Assembly (NCBI RefSeq): GCF_000380245.2
Contig: NZ_HG428741.1
Coordinates: 439,271-503,270, forward strand
Source: Bacillus massiliigorillae
GTDB taxonomy: Bacteria > Bacillota > Bacilli > Bacillales > DSM-1321
Length of the DNA: 64,000 bases
Reading direction: 5' to 3'
Shown: piece after piece, positions 7,863 through 16,886 of the stretch
How the letters are laid out: every line of letters begins with the position of its first letter
Numbering within the stretch: the stretch's first letter is position 1
Made by a program: the position numbers and the translations under genes
The notes under the pieces: model-generated
What the model saw: the letters and a program-made list of their open reading frames with translations, nothing else
Told to the model about the DNA's origin: nothing
The model's database searches: none

Positions 7863-8489
7863 GTGAAGTTAATGGCGCAAAAGAAAATATGGTTAATAGT
7901 TGGTGGTGCTGTCGGTATTCTCATACTGCTTGTCATGATGTATTTTTTTACTAATCGTGAGGAAGATGTATTAACTGCAGAAAATTTATTAGAACAAGCC
8001 CCTGCTAAGGAGGCGGTAACAAAAGAAGCGAATGTACAGGAAGAAGTTATTAAGAAAGTGGATGTAAAAGGTGCTGTCAATCGTCCGGGTGTATACATGG
8101 CAGGGAAGGATGACAGAGTGTTGGATATAATTGAAAAGGCAGGAAGCTTTACTGCGAAAGCTGATCGTAATGCTGTTAATTTAGCGCAGCGAGTTGAAGA
8201 TCAAATGTTAATTTATGTGCCAAATATAGGAGAACAGCCTCCTCAAACGAATGCTTCTATAGCCGTTGGTGGTAACCCTAGCACCTCACAAGGTGGAGGA
8301 AAAGTAAATATTAACTCAGCAAGCGAAGAGGACTTACAAACTATTTCCGGAATTGGTCCAGCTAAAGCGAAAGCAATTATCCAGTATCGTACAGAAAAAG
8401 GTTCTTTTTCAAGTATTGACGAATTGAAGGAAATTAGTGGAATAGGCGACAAAACGTTTGAAAAACTGAAAGATCAAGTTACGATATAA
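7863..8489 (+). CDS. comEA: Competence protein ComEA, DNA receptor
   Basis: ComEA is a membrane-anchored double-stranded DNA-binding protein that hands DNA to the ComEC channel during transformation. The 208-residue protein has an N-terminal transmembrane segment (IWLIVGGAVGILILLVMMYF), a SLBB-type region (VDVKGAVNRPGVY) and a C-terminal helix-hairpin-helix DNA-binding unit (KVNINSASEEDLQTISGIG, then GIGDKTFEKLK). GTG 7863 has AAAGGAAGTG upstream; an ATG three codons on is an alternative, while the ORF extends open to 7818. It is divergent from comER, as in B. subtilis. Confidence 0.93.
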   Translation: MKLMAQKKIWLIVGGAVGILILLVMMYFFTNREEDVLTAENLLEQAPAKEAVTKEANVQEEVIKKVDVKGAVNRPGVYMAGKDDRVLDIIEKAGSFTAKADRNAVNLAQRVEDQMLIYVPNIGEQPPQTNASIAVGGNPSTSQGGGKVNINSASEEDLQTISGIGPAKAKAIIQYRTEKGSFSSIDELKEISGIGDKTFEKLKDQVTI

Positions 8490-8584
8490 AATGTACCTCC
8501 GTATAGACTTCTATTCAAAATCGTGCAAACGTTGTAGAATAATCTGTAACAAACTTATTTTTATTAGAAAAAGAGGGAAGCAGG

Positions 8585-9145
8585 ATGAGTCGAATTAGTT
8601 GGCATCAATATTTTATGGCGCAAAGTCATTTGTTAGCTCTTAGAAGTACTTGTACACGTTTAACTGTTGGCGCTACAGTTGTTCGTGATAAGCGTATTAT
8701 TGCAGGGGGATATAATGGTTCGATTGCAGGAGGCGATCATTGTATCGATAAAGGCTGCTATGTGATTGATAATCATTGTGTTAGAACTGTCCATGCTGAA
8801 ATGAATGCGTTGTTACAATGCGCTAAATTTGGTGTTCCAACGGGTGGGGCAGAAATGTATGTAACTCATTTTCCTTGTCTACAATGCTGTAAATCGATTA
8901 TACAAGCGGGAATTAAAGCTGTTTACTATGCTGAAGATTATAAAAACCATCCGTATGCAATTGAATTATTCCAGCAAGCTGGTGTTCAAGTGGAGCATGT
9001 TCCGTTTGAACAAGCGGCATTAGATTCAAAAGTTCACGAGAAAGTTGAATTGTTTGAAGAGATGCTTAAAGAATTAGAAAATCTACACGCAGATGAAGAG
9101 AAACTTCGTGCTTTAAAAGAACAAAAGGAAAAACTTTTTCAATAG
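8585..9145 (+). CDS. comEB: ComE operon protein 2, dCMP deaminase family
   Basis: This 186-residue zinc deaminase converts dCMP to dUMP; its gene lies in the comE operon but is not needed for transformation in B. subtilis. The zinc site is visible as H70-A-E72 (VHAEMNALLQ) and PCLQC at residues 97-101. NGSIAGGDHC in the N-terminal part corresponds to the substrate/zinc loop of dCMP deaminases. A 40-residue charged tail rich in Glu and Lys follows the domain. The gene begins behind GAGGGAAG and ends 15 bases before comEC. Confidence 0.93.
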   Translation: MSRISWHQYFMAQSHLLALRSTCTRLTVGATVVRDKRIIAGGYNGSIAGGDHCIDKGCYVIDNHCVRTVHAEMNALLQCAKFGVPTGGAEMYVTHFPCLQCCKSIIQAGIKAVYYAEDYKNHPYAIELFQQAGVQVEHVPFEQAALDSKVHEKVELFEEMLKELENLHADEEKLRALKEQKEKLFQ

Positions 9146-9160
9146 CAGAGGTGATTGCTT

Positions 9161-11458
9161 GTGATTTTATTACTGGCCGTAGCAGCTATTCTAGGTGTTT
9201 CGGCCTTTTATGATTGGAAAACCTTTTTTGTAATCTTCCTATTTATTCTTCTGCTTTATTTGTTTACCTCATCCAAAAAAGTCATTTCGTATGTACTCAT
9301 TACTATTGTTTTATATTTCCTCATCTCGCATCTTCATGCCTATTTTAATCAAACTACTGTAACGACCTCTAATAAATCGCTTATCGTTCGGATGACAGAG
9401 CTTCCAGATATCAATGGTTCAACGCTTCAAACAATTGTTACAACCTCTTCTGAAGAAAAAATAGTATTACGCTACTCTTTTAAATCAGCTGAAGAAAAGC
9501 AAGCTGTTTCTGATCAATATAAGCTTGGTTTAACTTGTGCTATTTCAGGGCAGTTAGAACAACCTGATAATCATCGCAATGAAAATGCTTTTAATTATCG
9601 ACAATATTTGTGGAATCAAAAGATTAATTGGATTCTTAAGTCTGAACAAAATCCATTGAAAGCATGTAAAAATATGAAACCAAAACTAATTGAAAAAATC
9701 AAAAGTATTCGATTAAAAAGCTTACAGCATATAGAACGGTATTTTCCATCAGAGGCAAAAGGATTTTCAGCAGCGTTGTTATTCGGAGAAAGTGACTGGA
9801 TTGAGGAAGAAACATACAATGCTTATAAATCATTGTCTCTCGTTCATATACTAGCTATTTCAGGTTTGCACGTGGCAATTATAACGGCTTGTTTATTTTA
9901 TATAGGCATACGCCTAGGATTAACGAGAGAGACGACACAAAGTATTTTAATTGTTTTGCTTCCGATATATGGAGTGATTGCGGGTGGTGCTCCTTCTGTT
10001 GTCCGTGCATGTGTAATGGTTATGGCATTTCTAATTCTGTCTCTTTGCAGAATAAAAGTTTCATCCGTTTCTTTGTTAAGTAGTATTTTTCTCCTTTTAA
10101 TGTTTATTAATCCTTTTTATTTACAACAAGTAGGTTTTCAGTTGTCGTTTTTTATTACCTTTGCGTTGTTAATGAGTGCGAAAATATTAGCTAGTGTTAA
10201 GCATCATAATAAAATAGTTCAATCACTAATCGTAACAGTTATTTGTCAGTTATGTTCACTGCCAATCATTTTATATTACTTTCATGAATTCTCTGTATGG
10301 GGATTTCTAGCGAATATTGTGTATATTCCGTTGTATACGGTTGTATTATTACCAGTAACATTTATTGCATTCCTCTTTTCTGTTTTACATGCTCCTTTTT
10401 CTTCTCTTTTGTTAAAGTTACTTGAATGTTTTTTTATCATCAGTAACGATACGGCAGTGTTACTGTCTCGTATCCCATTCGCTTCTCTTTCTTTTGGAAA
10501 ACCATCCTTTTTATTTACGATGTTTTTGACGAGTGTGATTTTGCTGCTCTTTTACTTTTGGGAACAAAAGAATCGTAAACCTATCTTTATTTGTGTTTCT
10601 TTGTTGTTATTAAGTTTATTTGTGTTTTATCACAAAGTGAGTTTGTCACCAGTTGGTGAAGTAGTTGTAATTGATGTTGGTCAAGGAGATAGCATTTTAA
10701 TTAAACGGCCTTTTGGGAAAGGGATCTATTTAATTGATACAGGCGGTGTATTACTATTTTCTCAAGATGAATGGCGGAAGAAGCGAAAGTCTTTTGAACC
10801 TGGTGAAGATATTGTTGTTCCTTTTTTGAAAAGCAAAGGTATTCGTAAAATCGATAAACTCATTTTGACGCATGATGACCAAGATCATATTGGTGGTGCT
10901 AATGCTGTCATGAAGGCGATGCGAGTAAAAGAGATTGTGATTCCGGAAGCATTAAGGAAGGATTTTATTGCTACTGCGATGTGGGAAGGAGCTATTAAAG
11001 AGAGAAGTAAAATGACTTTATTAGAAGATGGAGAGGGGTGGAGAAGGGGAAAGGATACTTTTCGTGTAGTGCATCCAGTTAAGTACACAGGTAATTCAAA
11101 TGAAAGTTCCCTTGTGTTGTTAGCGACTATAAATGGAGTAAGGTGGTTATTTACGGGGGATTTAGGTGAGGAAGGTGAACAAGAGCTTATAAGAAGGTAT
11201 CCTCAGTTAGAAGTGGATGTATTGAAGGTAGGGCATCATGGAAGTAAGCATTCTAGTTCGCCTCTTTTTCTAAATCAACTTAATGCTCGGGTAGCGGTTG
11301 TATCGGCCGGGAGAAACAATCGCTATAATCATCCAAGCCCAGAAGTGCTAGAATTGTTGCAGGAGCGCAATATCCACCTTCTACGCACGGATCAGAACGG
11401 AGCTATACAGTATAAATATTTATGGGGAAGAGGAACCTTTTCGGTCACATTGCCATAG
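9161..11458 (+). CDS. comEC: ComEC/Rec2 DNA internalisation channel
   Basis: ComEC forms the inner-membrane channel that moves single-stranded DNA into the cell. The 765-residue protein has N-terminal membrane helices with a soluble OB-like loop, a central polytopic competence domain (SLVHILAISGLHVAIITACLF is present, then many helices to about residue 490) and a C-terminal metallo-beta-lactamase-like domain with DVGQGDS, THDDQDHIGG, GDLGEEGE and LKVGHHGS. The HxDxDH-type signature is intact, so the nuclease-like domain may be active. I prefer GTG 9161, six bases after AGAGGTGA, over TTG 9155, which abuts that site. Confidence 0.94.
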   Translation: MILLLAVAAILGVSAFYDWKTFFVIFLFILLLYLFTSSKKVISYVLITIVLYFLISHLHAYFNQTTVTTSNKSLIVRMTELPDINGSTLQTIVTTSSEEKIVLRYSFKSAEEKQAVSDQYKLGLTCAISGQLEQPDNHRNENAFNYRQYLWNQKINWILKSEQNPLKACKNMKPKLIEKIKSIRLKSLQHIERYFPSEAKGFSAALLFGESDWIEEETYNAYKSLSLVHILAISGLHVAIITACLFYIGIRLGLTRETTQSILIVLLPIYGVIAGGAPSVVRACVMVMAFLILSLCRIKVSSVSLLSSIFLLLMFINPFYLQQVGFQLSFFITFALLMSAKILASVKHHNKIVQSLIVTVICQLCSLPIILYYFHEFSVWGFLANIVYIPLYTVVLLPVTFIAFLFSVLHAPFSSLLLKLLECFFIISNDTAVLLSRIPFASLSFGKPSFLFTMFLTSVILLLFYFWEQKNRKPIFICVSLLLLSLFVFYHKVSLSPVGEVVVIDVGQGDSILIKRPFGKGIYLIDTGGVLLFSQDEWRKKRKSFEPGEDIVVPFLKSKGIRKIDKLILTHDDQDHIGGANAVMKAMRVKEIVIPEALRKDFIATAMWEGAIKERSKMTLLEDGEGWRRGKDTFRVVHPVKYTGNSNESSLVLLATINGVRWLFTGDLGEEGEQELIRRYPQLEVDVLKVGHHGSKHSSSPLFLNQLNARVAVVSAGRNNRYNHPSPEVLELLQERNIHLLRTDQNGAIQYKYLWGRGTFSVTLP

Positions 11459-11490
11459 TATAGGATTGTATTCGAAGAGCCCAAGATGAT

Positions 11491-11524
11491 AAAAAAACGA
11501 CCCCCATTATTGAATGGAAGGTCT
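11491..11524 (-). terminator. Terminator of yqzM
   Basis: On the - strand a GACC..CCATT/AATGG..GGTC hairpin is followed by GTTTTTTT just beyond the yqzM stop. It lies between convergent comEC and yqzM ends. Confidence 0.7.
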
Positions 11525-11534
11525 ATGTACTGTT

Positions 11535-11669
11535 TTAACCTGCAACGTATTTAATCACTGTTGCGATGATGAACATTGTGGCGAAAAACCCGAAAGAAAC
11601 TATAAATCCTACTGCTGAATCAGTGGCATCATTACGCTTTGATTGCACATCTTGTTCAAATGTATTCAT
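11535..11669 (-). CDS. yqzM: YqzM family small membrane protein
   Basis: This 44-residue protein has a short polar N-terminus (NTFEQDVQSKRNDATDS) followed by one transmembrane helix (AVGFIVSFGFFATMFIIATV). It matches the YqzM family in length, sequence pattern and location between comEC and holA. A GGGAGGGA Shine-Dalgarno lies six bases upstream of the ATG on the - strand. Its function is not known. It overlaps no other supported gene; the + strand frame through it has no start signal. Confidence 0.9.
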   Translation of the reverse strand: MNTFEQDVQSKRNDATDSAVGFIVSFGFFATMFIIATVIKYVAG

Positions 11670-11699
11670 TTTCCATCCCTCCCATATATTCTTAAATAG

Positions 11700-12038
11700 T
11701 ATAAGCGATTACACTAAAAAAATCTATACGGCACTAAATCGTTTTCCACAACTAGTAAGAGTTGTCACATATAGTTTGATTTTGTCTGGAAAGAATAATG
11801 ACTACACCACCGTTACTAGTAATGATTTGGTATACCGCAGAAAGTCAAGTTTTCCCGGGGCTTAGCATTCTGCGTTTATATAGATTAGGGGTCGTCTTGA
11901 TGAGATGAGGATGACCCCTTTATGTTCGATAAAGGTACTTTTATACTTATGTCCAAAATGCTCCCTATTATTCCTACTTGATAATTAAAACAATCATCGC
12001 TAACATTATGTTAATACAAGCAAAATGAGGCGATTAGT
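11700..12038. other. Intergenic stretch between yqzM and holA
   Basis: About 340 bases hold no convincing gene. The only clear structure is a 10-bp hairpin, AGGGGTCGTC/GATGACCCCT at 11887-11919, followed by a weak TTTAT; it may be a terminator. The promoter of yqzM (- strand) and that of holA (+ strand) should lie here, but I cannot fix either one. Confidence 0.5.
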
Positions 12039-13070
12039 TTGGCATTAGAAGTATGGAAACAAATGAAGAAGAAGCAATTCGCTCCTTTATATTTACTGTA
12101 TGGCCCTGAGCCATTTATTATAAAAAAAACACTTTCGACTTTAATGGAAAATGCATTAGAAGAAAGTGAAGTGGAATTTAATGTTTCGAACTTTGATTTA
12201 GAAGAAACACCGATTCACATTGCTCTTGAGGAAGCAGAAACCTTTCCTTTCATGGGTGAGCGGAAATTAGTGATTTTACATAATCCTTATTTTTTAACAG
12301 CAGAAAAAACAAAAGAAAAAGTAGAGCATAATATTCAATTATTTCTCGATTATGTAGAAAATCCTTCTCCGTTTTCTATTGTGGTTATTGCAGCGCCATA
12401 TGAAAAACTAGATGAACGAAAAAAAATTACAAAACAGTTGAAGAAATATGCAACAGTTGTCGAAGCAAATAAATTAAAAGATCAAGAGCTTATAAAGTGG
12501 ATAGAAGGGCAAGCTGCTACGCATGGTGTGCAGATTGAACGTGATGCAATTCAAGCTTTAATGGAGACAGCGGGACAGAACTTGTTGTTACTTTCGAATG
12601 AAATCGAGAAAATGGCGTTATACGTGTTTGAAGAGAAAGTGATTACTGTACAAACAGTGAATGATTTAGCTTCAAAATCATTAGAACAAAACATTTTCAC
12701 ATTAATTGATTTCATCATGAACCGTAAGGCATCGCAAGCTATACAATTATTGCAATCGTTACTGCGTCAAAATGAGGAGCCAATTAAAGTGTTAGCGCTT
12801 ATGGCTTCGCAAGTACGCATTATGTATGTGGCAAAAAGTTTAGCTCAAAATGGTTACGGTCAGCAAAAAATAGCCACGCACTTAAAAATTCATCCTTTCC
12901 GCGTCAAATTAGCATTGGAAAAAGCTCGTTATTTCCATGAGAAAGAATTAATGACTTTCTTAAATAATATTGCGGATGCGGATTACAAAATGAAAACAGG
13001 GCAAATGGATAAAGCATTATTATTAGAGTTGATAATTTTACAAAGTGGAAGTCGAGTGAATAATCGGTAG
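12039..13070 (+). CDS. holA: DNA polymerase III subunit delta
   Basis: HolA (YqeN in B. subtilis) is the wrench of the clamp-loader complex that opens the beta clamp. The 343-residue length fits. Conserved parts are LYLLYGPEPFIIKKT at the N-terminus, AETFPFMGERKLVILHNPYF, APYEKLDERKKITKQLKK and a C-terminal helical region with the PFRVKLALEKARYF block. It begins at TTG 12039 with the weak site TGAGGCGA upstream. A strong terminator separates it from convergent rpsT. Confidence 0.92.
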   Translation: MALEVWKQMKKKQFAPLYLLYGPEPFIIKKTLSTLMENALEESEVEFNVSNFDLEETPIHIALEEAETFPFMGERKLVILHNPYFLTAEKTKEKVEHNIQLFLDYVENPSPFSIVVIAAPYEKLDERKKITKQLKKYATVVEANKLKDQELIKWIEGQAATHGVQIERDAIQALMETAGQNLLLLSNEIEKMALYVFEEKVITVQTVNDLASKSLEQNIFTLIDFIMNRKASQAIQLLQSLLRQNEEPIKVLALMASQVRIMYVAKSLAQNGYGQQKIATHLKIHPFRVKLALEKARYFHEKELMTFLNNIADADYKMKTGQMDKALLLELIILQSGSRVNNR

Positions 13071-13085
13071 AATTTAAGAGAGAAT

Positions 13086-13117
13086 AAAAAGATGTGGTTT
13101 ATGCCACGTCTTTTTAT
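13086..13117 (+). terminator. Terminator of holA
   Basis: GATGTGG/CCACGTC hairpin with a TTTTT tail, ending the holA transcript. Confidence 0.85.
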
Positions 13118-13120
13118 TTG

Positions 13121-13148
13121 CAAAAAAAACGATCCAAAGGATCGTTTT
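13121..13148 (-). terminator. Terminator of rpsT
   Basis: On the - strand AAACGATCC/GGATCGTTT with a 3-base loop is followed by eight T residues, right after the rpsT stop. Confidence 0.9.
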
Positions 13149-13150
13149 AA

Positions 13151-13414
13151 TTATGCGTTAAGACTGTTTAGTCTTTTAGCTAAGCGAGATTTTTTGCGGG
13201 CAGCCGCGTTTTTATGGATAAGACCTTTAGAAGCAGCTTTGTCTAATTTTCTTACAGCAGCTAATAGAGTGTCTTTAGCGTTTGCATCATTGTTAGCAAT
13301 TGCAGTTTCAGCGTTTTTAACAGCTGTACGCATTGAAGACTTAGCAGTAATATTGTTAGCTCTTTTTACTTCATTCGTTTTTACACGTTTAATCGCAGAT
13401 TTAATGTTAGGCAT
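13151..13414 (-). CDS. rpsT: 30S ribosomal protein S20
   Basis: S20 is a primary 16S rRNA-binding protein of the small subunit. The 87-residue, Lys/Ala-rich, all-helical sequence (PNIKSAIKRVKTNEVKR at the start, KGLIHKNAAARKKSRLAKR near the end) is typical. GGAGGTGA lies upstream of the ATG on the - strand. A long + strand frame across it is antisense shadow. The position between holA and gpr is conserved in Bacillus. Confidence 0.97.
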   Translation of the reverse strand: MPNIKSAIKRVKTNEVKRANNITAKSSMRTAVKNAETAIANNDANAKDTLLAAVRKLDKAASKGLIHKNAAARKKSRLAKRLNSLNA

Positions 13415-13538
13415 TCCGGTGTCACCTCCTATATTAGGAATCGAGATCTATATAAAATAAACTCGACTTTTAAATTTCTTGTTTAAGCAACAAAAATCAT
13501 TCTATCAGACTGACATTTATATTGCAATACTAATATGC

Positions 13539-13568
13539 ATTGTACACTATTTTATTGTTGATTGTAAA
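13539..13568 (-). promoter_or_regulatory. Sigma-A-type promoter of rpsT
   Basis: On the - strand TTTACA (13563-13568) and TACAAT (13539-13544) are separated by 18 bases, leaving a leader of roughly 115 bases before rpsT. Confidence 0.65.
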
Positions 13569-13666
13569 AGGTTTTTCTCTTGAAAGAAATTTTTTAATAA
13601 CCACAAAAGAATAATTGTAATTAAATATGGAAAAATAAGAGAACTTTGGTTTGGGAGGCAGTGCCT

Positions 13667-14785
13667 ATGGAAGAGAAAGTAGATTACAGTAAATATGCTA
13701 TAAGAACAGATTTAGCATTAGAAGCAAATGAAATGTTGATTGAAGAAAGAACGGTAGCTGGAGAGAAGGATATATCACAAATAGCTGGCGTTATTATTAA
13801 AGAAAAAACGGAAAATGATATTACTGTTTCATTAATTGAAGTAACGGCTGAAGGTGCAAAACAAATCGGAAAAAAAGAAGGGAATTACATAACGATTGAA
13901 GTACAAGGAATTCGTTCTGGTGATAGTGACACACAACAACGAGTGGAAGAGGTTTTTGCCAAAGAGTTTTCGTATTTTCTAAAAAAGCTACAAATTAAAG
14001 AAGATGCAAGTGCTCTTATTGTTGGATTGGGAAATTGGAATGTTACCCCCGATGCTCTTGGTCCATCAGTTGTAGAAAATTTAATTATAACTCGGCATTT
14101 ATTTAAACTAGAGCCGGAAACAGTAAAGGAAGGTTATCGTCCAGTTAGTGCCATTGCACCAGGTGTTATGGGAATTACGGGTGTTGAGACGAGTGATATT
14201 ATTTCTGGCGTTATCGAAAAGACGAAGCCGGATTTTGTTATTGCTGTTGATGCTCTTGCTGCTCGTTCACTAGAAAGAGTGAATGCTACTATACAAATTT
14301 CTGATGCAGGTATTCATCCTGGGTCAGGTGTAGGTAATAAGCGAAAAGAATTAAGTAAGGAAACACTTGGAATTCCTGTCATTGCGATTGGAATTCCGAC
14401 AGTTGTAGATGCAGTTACAATTACGAGTGATACGATTGATTATATTTTGAAGCATTTTGGTAAAGAATTGAAAGAAGGAAATCGTCCATCAAGAGCACTT
14501 GCTCCTGCCGGACTAAACTTTGGAAAAAGAAAAAAATTAACTGACGATGATTTACCGGGAGAAGAGGAAAGAAAAACCTTTATGGGCGTTATTGGAACTC
14601 TTCCGGAAGAAGAAAAGCGAAAATTTATCCATGAAGTATTAGCTCCTCTTGGTCATAATTTAATGGTAACGCCAAAAGAAGTGGATGTTTTCATGGAGGA
14701 TATGTCGAACTTAATTGCAAACGGATTAAATGCTGCACTACATGAGGCAGTAAATCAGGAGAATACGGGCTATCATACGAAGTAA
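13667..14785 (+). CDS. gpr: Spore germination protease GPR
   Basis: GPR is made as a zymogen in the forespore and degrades small acid-soluble DNA-protective proteins during germination. The 372-residue product carries the family blocks RTDLALEA near the N-terminus (the proprotein and cleavage region), VGLGNWNVTPDALGP, GVMGITGVETSDII, VIAVDALAARSLERVN and IGIPTVVDAVTI. ATG 13667 is eight bases after GGGAGG; the in-frame ATG 13646 has no Shine-Dalgarno. It is followed by spoIIP, the usual sporulation pair. Confidence 0.95.
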   Translation: MEEKVDYSKYAIRTDLALEANEMLIEERTVAGEKDISQIAGVIIKEKTENDITVSLIEVTAEGAKQIGKKEGNYITIEVQGIRSGDSDTQQRVEEVFAKEFSYFLKKLQIKEDASALIVGLGNWNVTPDALGPSVVENLIITRHLFKLEPETVKEGYRPVSAIAPGVMGITGVETSDIISGVIEKTKPDFVIAVDALAARSLERVNATIQISDAGIHPGSGVGNKRKELSKETLGIPVIAIGIPTVVDAVTITSDTIDYILKHFGKELKEGNRPSRALAPAGLNFGKRKKLTDDDLPGEEERKTFMGVIGTLPEEEKRKFIHEVLAPLGHNLMVTPKEVDVFMEDMSNLIANGLNAALHEAVNQENTGYHTK

Positions 14786-14902
14786 TAGAAAATTAATGAG
14801 GTTATACTAACTTGAAATTGTAATTTTTAGGGCTGATATTTTTAGTTCTACCTTTTCTAGCAAAGTCATATTTATTTAATAGACAAGCTGTGAAAGGGGA
14901 AA

Positions 14903-16105
14903 ATGATGAAAAAACACTATCACTATAGCCCGTTTACGATTATTCAAGGATCTCTACTAGTAAAAATATTTCTAGCTGTTATAGTCCTCTTACTGTTTGT
15001 GTTTTCGTTAAGTGGTTTACTAACATCAGTGAATCCTGAATATCGTCCATCTTCCAAATCAGTAAACGATGCTACAAGTATTTTTTCTGGAAAGATGTTA
15101 TTTTCGTTACTATCATTTGAAAATCGTTATTTTGCAGCATCAATAGAAGAGACTGACAAGAAAGACTCTTTGGAAAAACAGTTATTGAAGCTTTCAGCGA
15201 ATATCTCGTTAGACGACCCGAGAAGTTTATTGGGACGAGAGTTACCTGGATTTGCTCATTTTGATTCGGAGATATTAGTGGCTGGTGAAGGAACGGATTA
15301 TACGAATATGCCTTACGAGTCATCTCCACCAGATGATAAAGTTGTGGCGGAAAATGATGCTGATTTACAAAACGTAGATAATCTTGATACTCCATTGAAA
15401 GATTCGAACTCTAACAAGAAAAGTAATATAACGAATGGCAAGAAAGTTGTTTTGATTTATCATACACATACGTATGAGTCCTATACTCCTTATTTGAAGG
15501 GTGTAACGAATGCTGATCGAGCGGAGCATTCGAAAATTAATGTAACCAAAGTAGGTCAATTACTACAAAGTAGCTTGGAAAGTAATGGTATAGGTGCAAC
15601 TGAGAATGATACGGATATTATTAAACGATTGTCAAATAAGGGATTAAAGTATTCAAAAGCCTATGCTGAATCCAGACTAGTTGTACAAGATGCGATGGCG
15701 AAGAATAAGGATTTAAACTATCTCATTGATGTTCATCGTGATTCCGCACCGAAGAAAAATACTACAATAACTATCAAAGGAAAAGTGTATGCCAAGCTTG
15801 CCTTTATAGTTGGTGGGGAGAATGCTCAATATAAGAAAAATTTTGCTCTAGCATCTAAGCTCCATCAGGCACTTGAAAAAAAATACCCTGGTTTATCGCG
15901 AGGGGTTTTTAAACAAGGTGGGCCTGGGAATAATGGTGTTTATAATCAAGATTTATCAGAGCGCGCGATGTTGATTGAAGCAGGTGGGGTTGATAATACA
16001 TTTGAAGAATTACAAGCATCTATGCAGGCATTTGCTGACGTGTTTAGTGATTATTATGTAGCAGAAAATGGAATAAAGGAAGTTAACGGTGTAATTCAAA
16101 ACTAG
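14903..16105 (+). CDS. spoIIP: Stage II sporulation protein P
   Basis: SpoIIP is a membrane-anchored cell-wall amidase and endopeptidase that works with SpoIID and SpoIIM to drive engulfment. The 400-residue protein has one N-terminal transmembrane segment (about residues 14-40), a variable linker, and the catalytic domain with HTHTYESY near residue 187, DVHRDS near residue 276 and a late LIEAGG motif holding the active-site glutamate. AAAGGGG precedes two adjacent ATGs (14903 and 14906); the second has slightly better spacing. Its location after gpr is conserved. Confidence 0.94.
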   Translation: MMKKHYHYSPFTIIQGSLLVKIFLAVIVLLLFVFSLSGLLTSVNPEYRPSSKSVNDATSIFSGKMLFSLLSFENRYFAASIEETDKKDSLEKQLLKLSANISLDDPRSLLGRELPGFAHFDSEILVAGEGTDYTNMPYESSPPDDKVVAENDADLQNVDNLDTPLKDSNSNKKSNITNGKKVVLIYHTHTYESYTPYLKGVTNADRAEHSKINVTKVGQLLQSSLESNGIGATENDTDIIKRLSNKGLKYSKAYAESRLVVQDAMAKNKDLNYLIDVHRDSAPKKNTTITIKGKVYAKLAFIVGGENAQYKKNFALASKLHQALEKKYPGLSRGVFKQGGPGNNGVYNQDLSERAMLIEAGGVDNTFEELQASMQAFADVFSDYYVAENGIKEVNGVIQN

Positions 16106-16134
16106 AATTTAAATAATACAAGCAGGGTGATTGT

Positions 16135-16464
16135 ATGTTTCGCTTTTTTTTGAAATTTCTATTGGTACTTATTATATTTTTTGTAGGCGTTTTATTAGGC
16201 ATGCAAAAAGCCAATATTGGGATGTTGAATATGCGAGGCTACGATGATCCAAAATTATATAGTGCTGTCTCTGTGGAACAACGAGACGGGGAAATAGATG
16301 CTTCTATTCTTGGAAAAGAAATTAATAGTTATGATTTACAAGAGAAGAAAGAGAAGCTAGAAGAAATAAAAGCGTTTAATGCGTTTTCAAACCTAGGAAA
16401 GAAAATTACGGAAAGTTCGAAAACTCTATTTAATAAAGCGCTAGATTTTGTTGTACCGGATTAG
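16135..16464 (+). CDS. yqxA: YqxA family protein (DUF3679)
   Basis: This is a 109-residue protein with one N-terminal transmembrane segment (FLLVLIIFFVGVLLGM) and a basic/acidic soluble tail with a predicted helix (LQEKKEKLEEIKAF). It matches YqxA by position between spoIIP and lepA and by the LGMQKANIGM segment. Its function is unknown; its place after spoIIP suggests sporulation-linked expression. A repeat-rich gap of about 420 bases follows. Confidence 0.85.
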   Translation: MFRFFLKFLLVLIIFFVGVLLGMQKANIGMLNMRGYDDPKLYSAVSVEQRDGEIDASILGKEINSYDLQEKKEKLEEIKAFNAFSNLGKKITESSKTLFNKALDFVVPD

Positions 16465-16487
16465 TGGGAGATTGTTGAATAAGTGAA

Positions 16488-16582
16488 ATGGACATGCTCG
16501 GTCGTAAGTCGTTCTGTTTGAAAACCAAAAGTAGGTTTTCAAGAACAGTTCGTCTTGTGAGTGAGCATGTCTCCTTTTTGCT
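16488..16582 (+). repeat. Structured intergenic element, copy A (partial)
   Basis: GACATGCTC (16491-16499) pairs perfectly with GAGCATGTC (16563-16571). The arm between them ends in the hairpin TTGAAAACC/GGTTTTCAA, followed by the CTCCTTTTT seen in other copies. The 5' TGTCTAACC and 3' ACCGGTGACGG ends found in full copies are missing here. Confidence 0.8.
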
Positions 16583-16600
16583 TTGGGCTTTGCTTATCTC

Positions 16601-16814
16601 CCTACGATAAGTCAGCGGGTTCCAGTTCATACGGAGCAAAACGGGGCACTTCCGCTTTTCGATGTGTCTAGCTCCAAGTGGTCAGCGACTAGTGGACTTC
16701 ACACTCTTCTCTACGATAAGTCAACATCGAATCACTACGTTCTTCGTGTTTCCTTTATCACGTATCAGAGTGCTCCGGTCCATACGTCGCTAAGTGACCA
16801 CTTTCCGCTTTTCA
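16601..16814 (+). repeat. Composite direct-repeat patch upstream of lepA
   Basis: A 13-base perfect direct repeat, CTACGATAAGTCA, occurs at 16602-16614 and 16711-16723. Two imperfect 40-base copies, each with a CATACG block and ending CCGCTTTTC, lie at 16621-16660 and 16774-16813. GTCTAGCTCCAAG at 16667-16679 resembles a widespread Bacillus intergenic repeat as I remember it. Frames through the patch look random. Confidence 0.7.
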
Positions 16815-16816
16815 TG

Positions 16817-16845
16817 TTGAATGTTGCTTTTTGACAGGTTATAAT
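16817..16845 (+). promoter_or_regulatory. Promoter of lepA
   Basis: TTGAAT (16817-16822) and TATAAT (16840-16845) are separated by 17 bases, about 40 bases before lepA. Confidence 0.7.
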
Positions 16846-16886
16846 GAAAAATAGTGTATTTGTGTCGACATACAGGAGTGGATTAA

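Noticed and set aside
8490..8584. Possible small gene between comEA and comEB
   Set aside because: No frame with a start, a Shine-Dalgarno and more than about 20 codons was found.
11566..11865. 99-codon + strand frame opposite yqzM
   Set aside because: It is antisense to yqzM, which has a clear family match and Shine-Dalgarno; the + frame has neither.
13092..13460. 122-codon + strand frame across rpsT
   Set aside because: It is the complement of the S20 gene; low-complexity Ala/Leu translation is a shadow of the Lys/Ala-rich ribosomal protein.
16583..16834. 83-codon + strand frame in the gap before lepA
   Set aside because: It is made of the repeat patch, has no ribosome site, and its composition follows the direct repeats.
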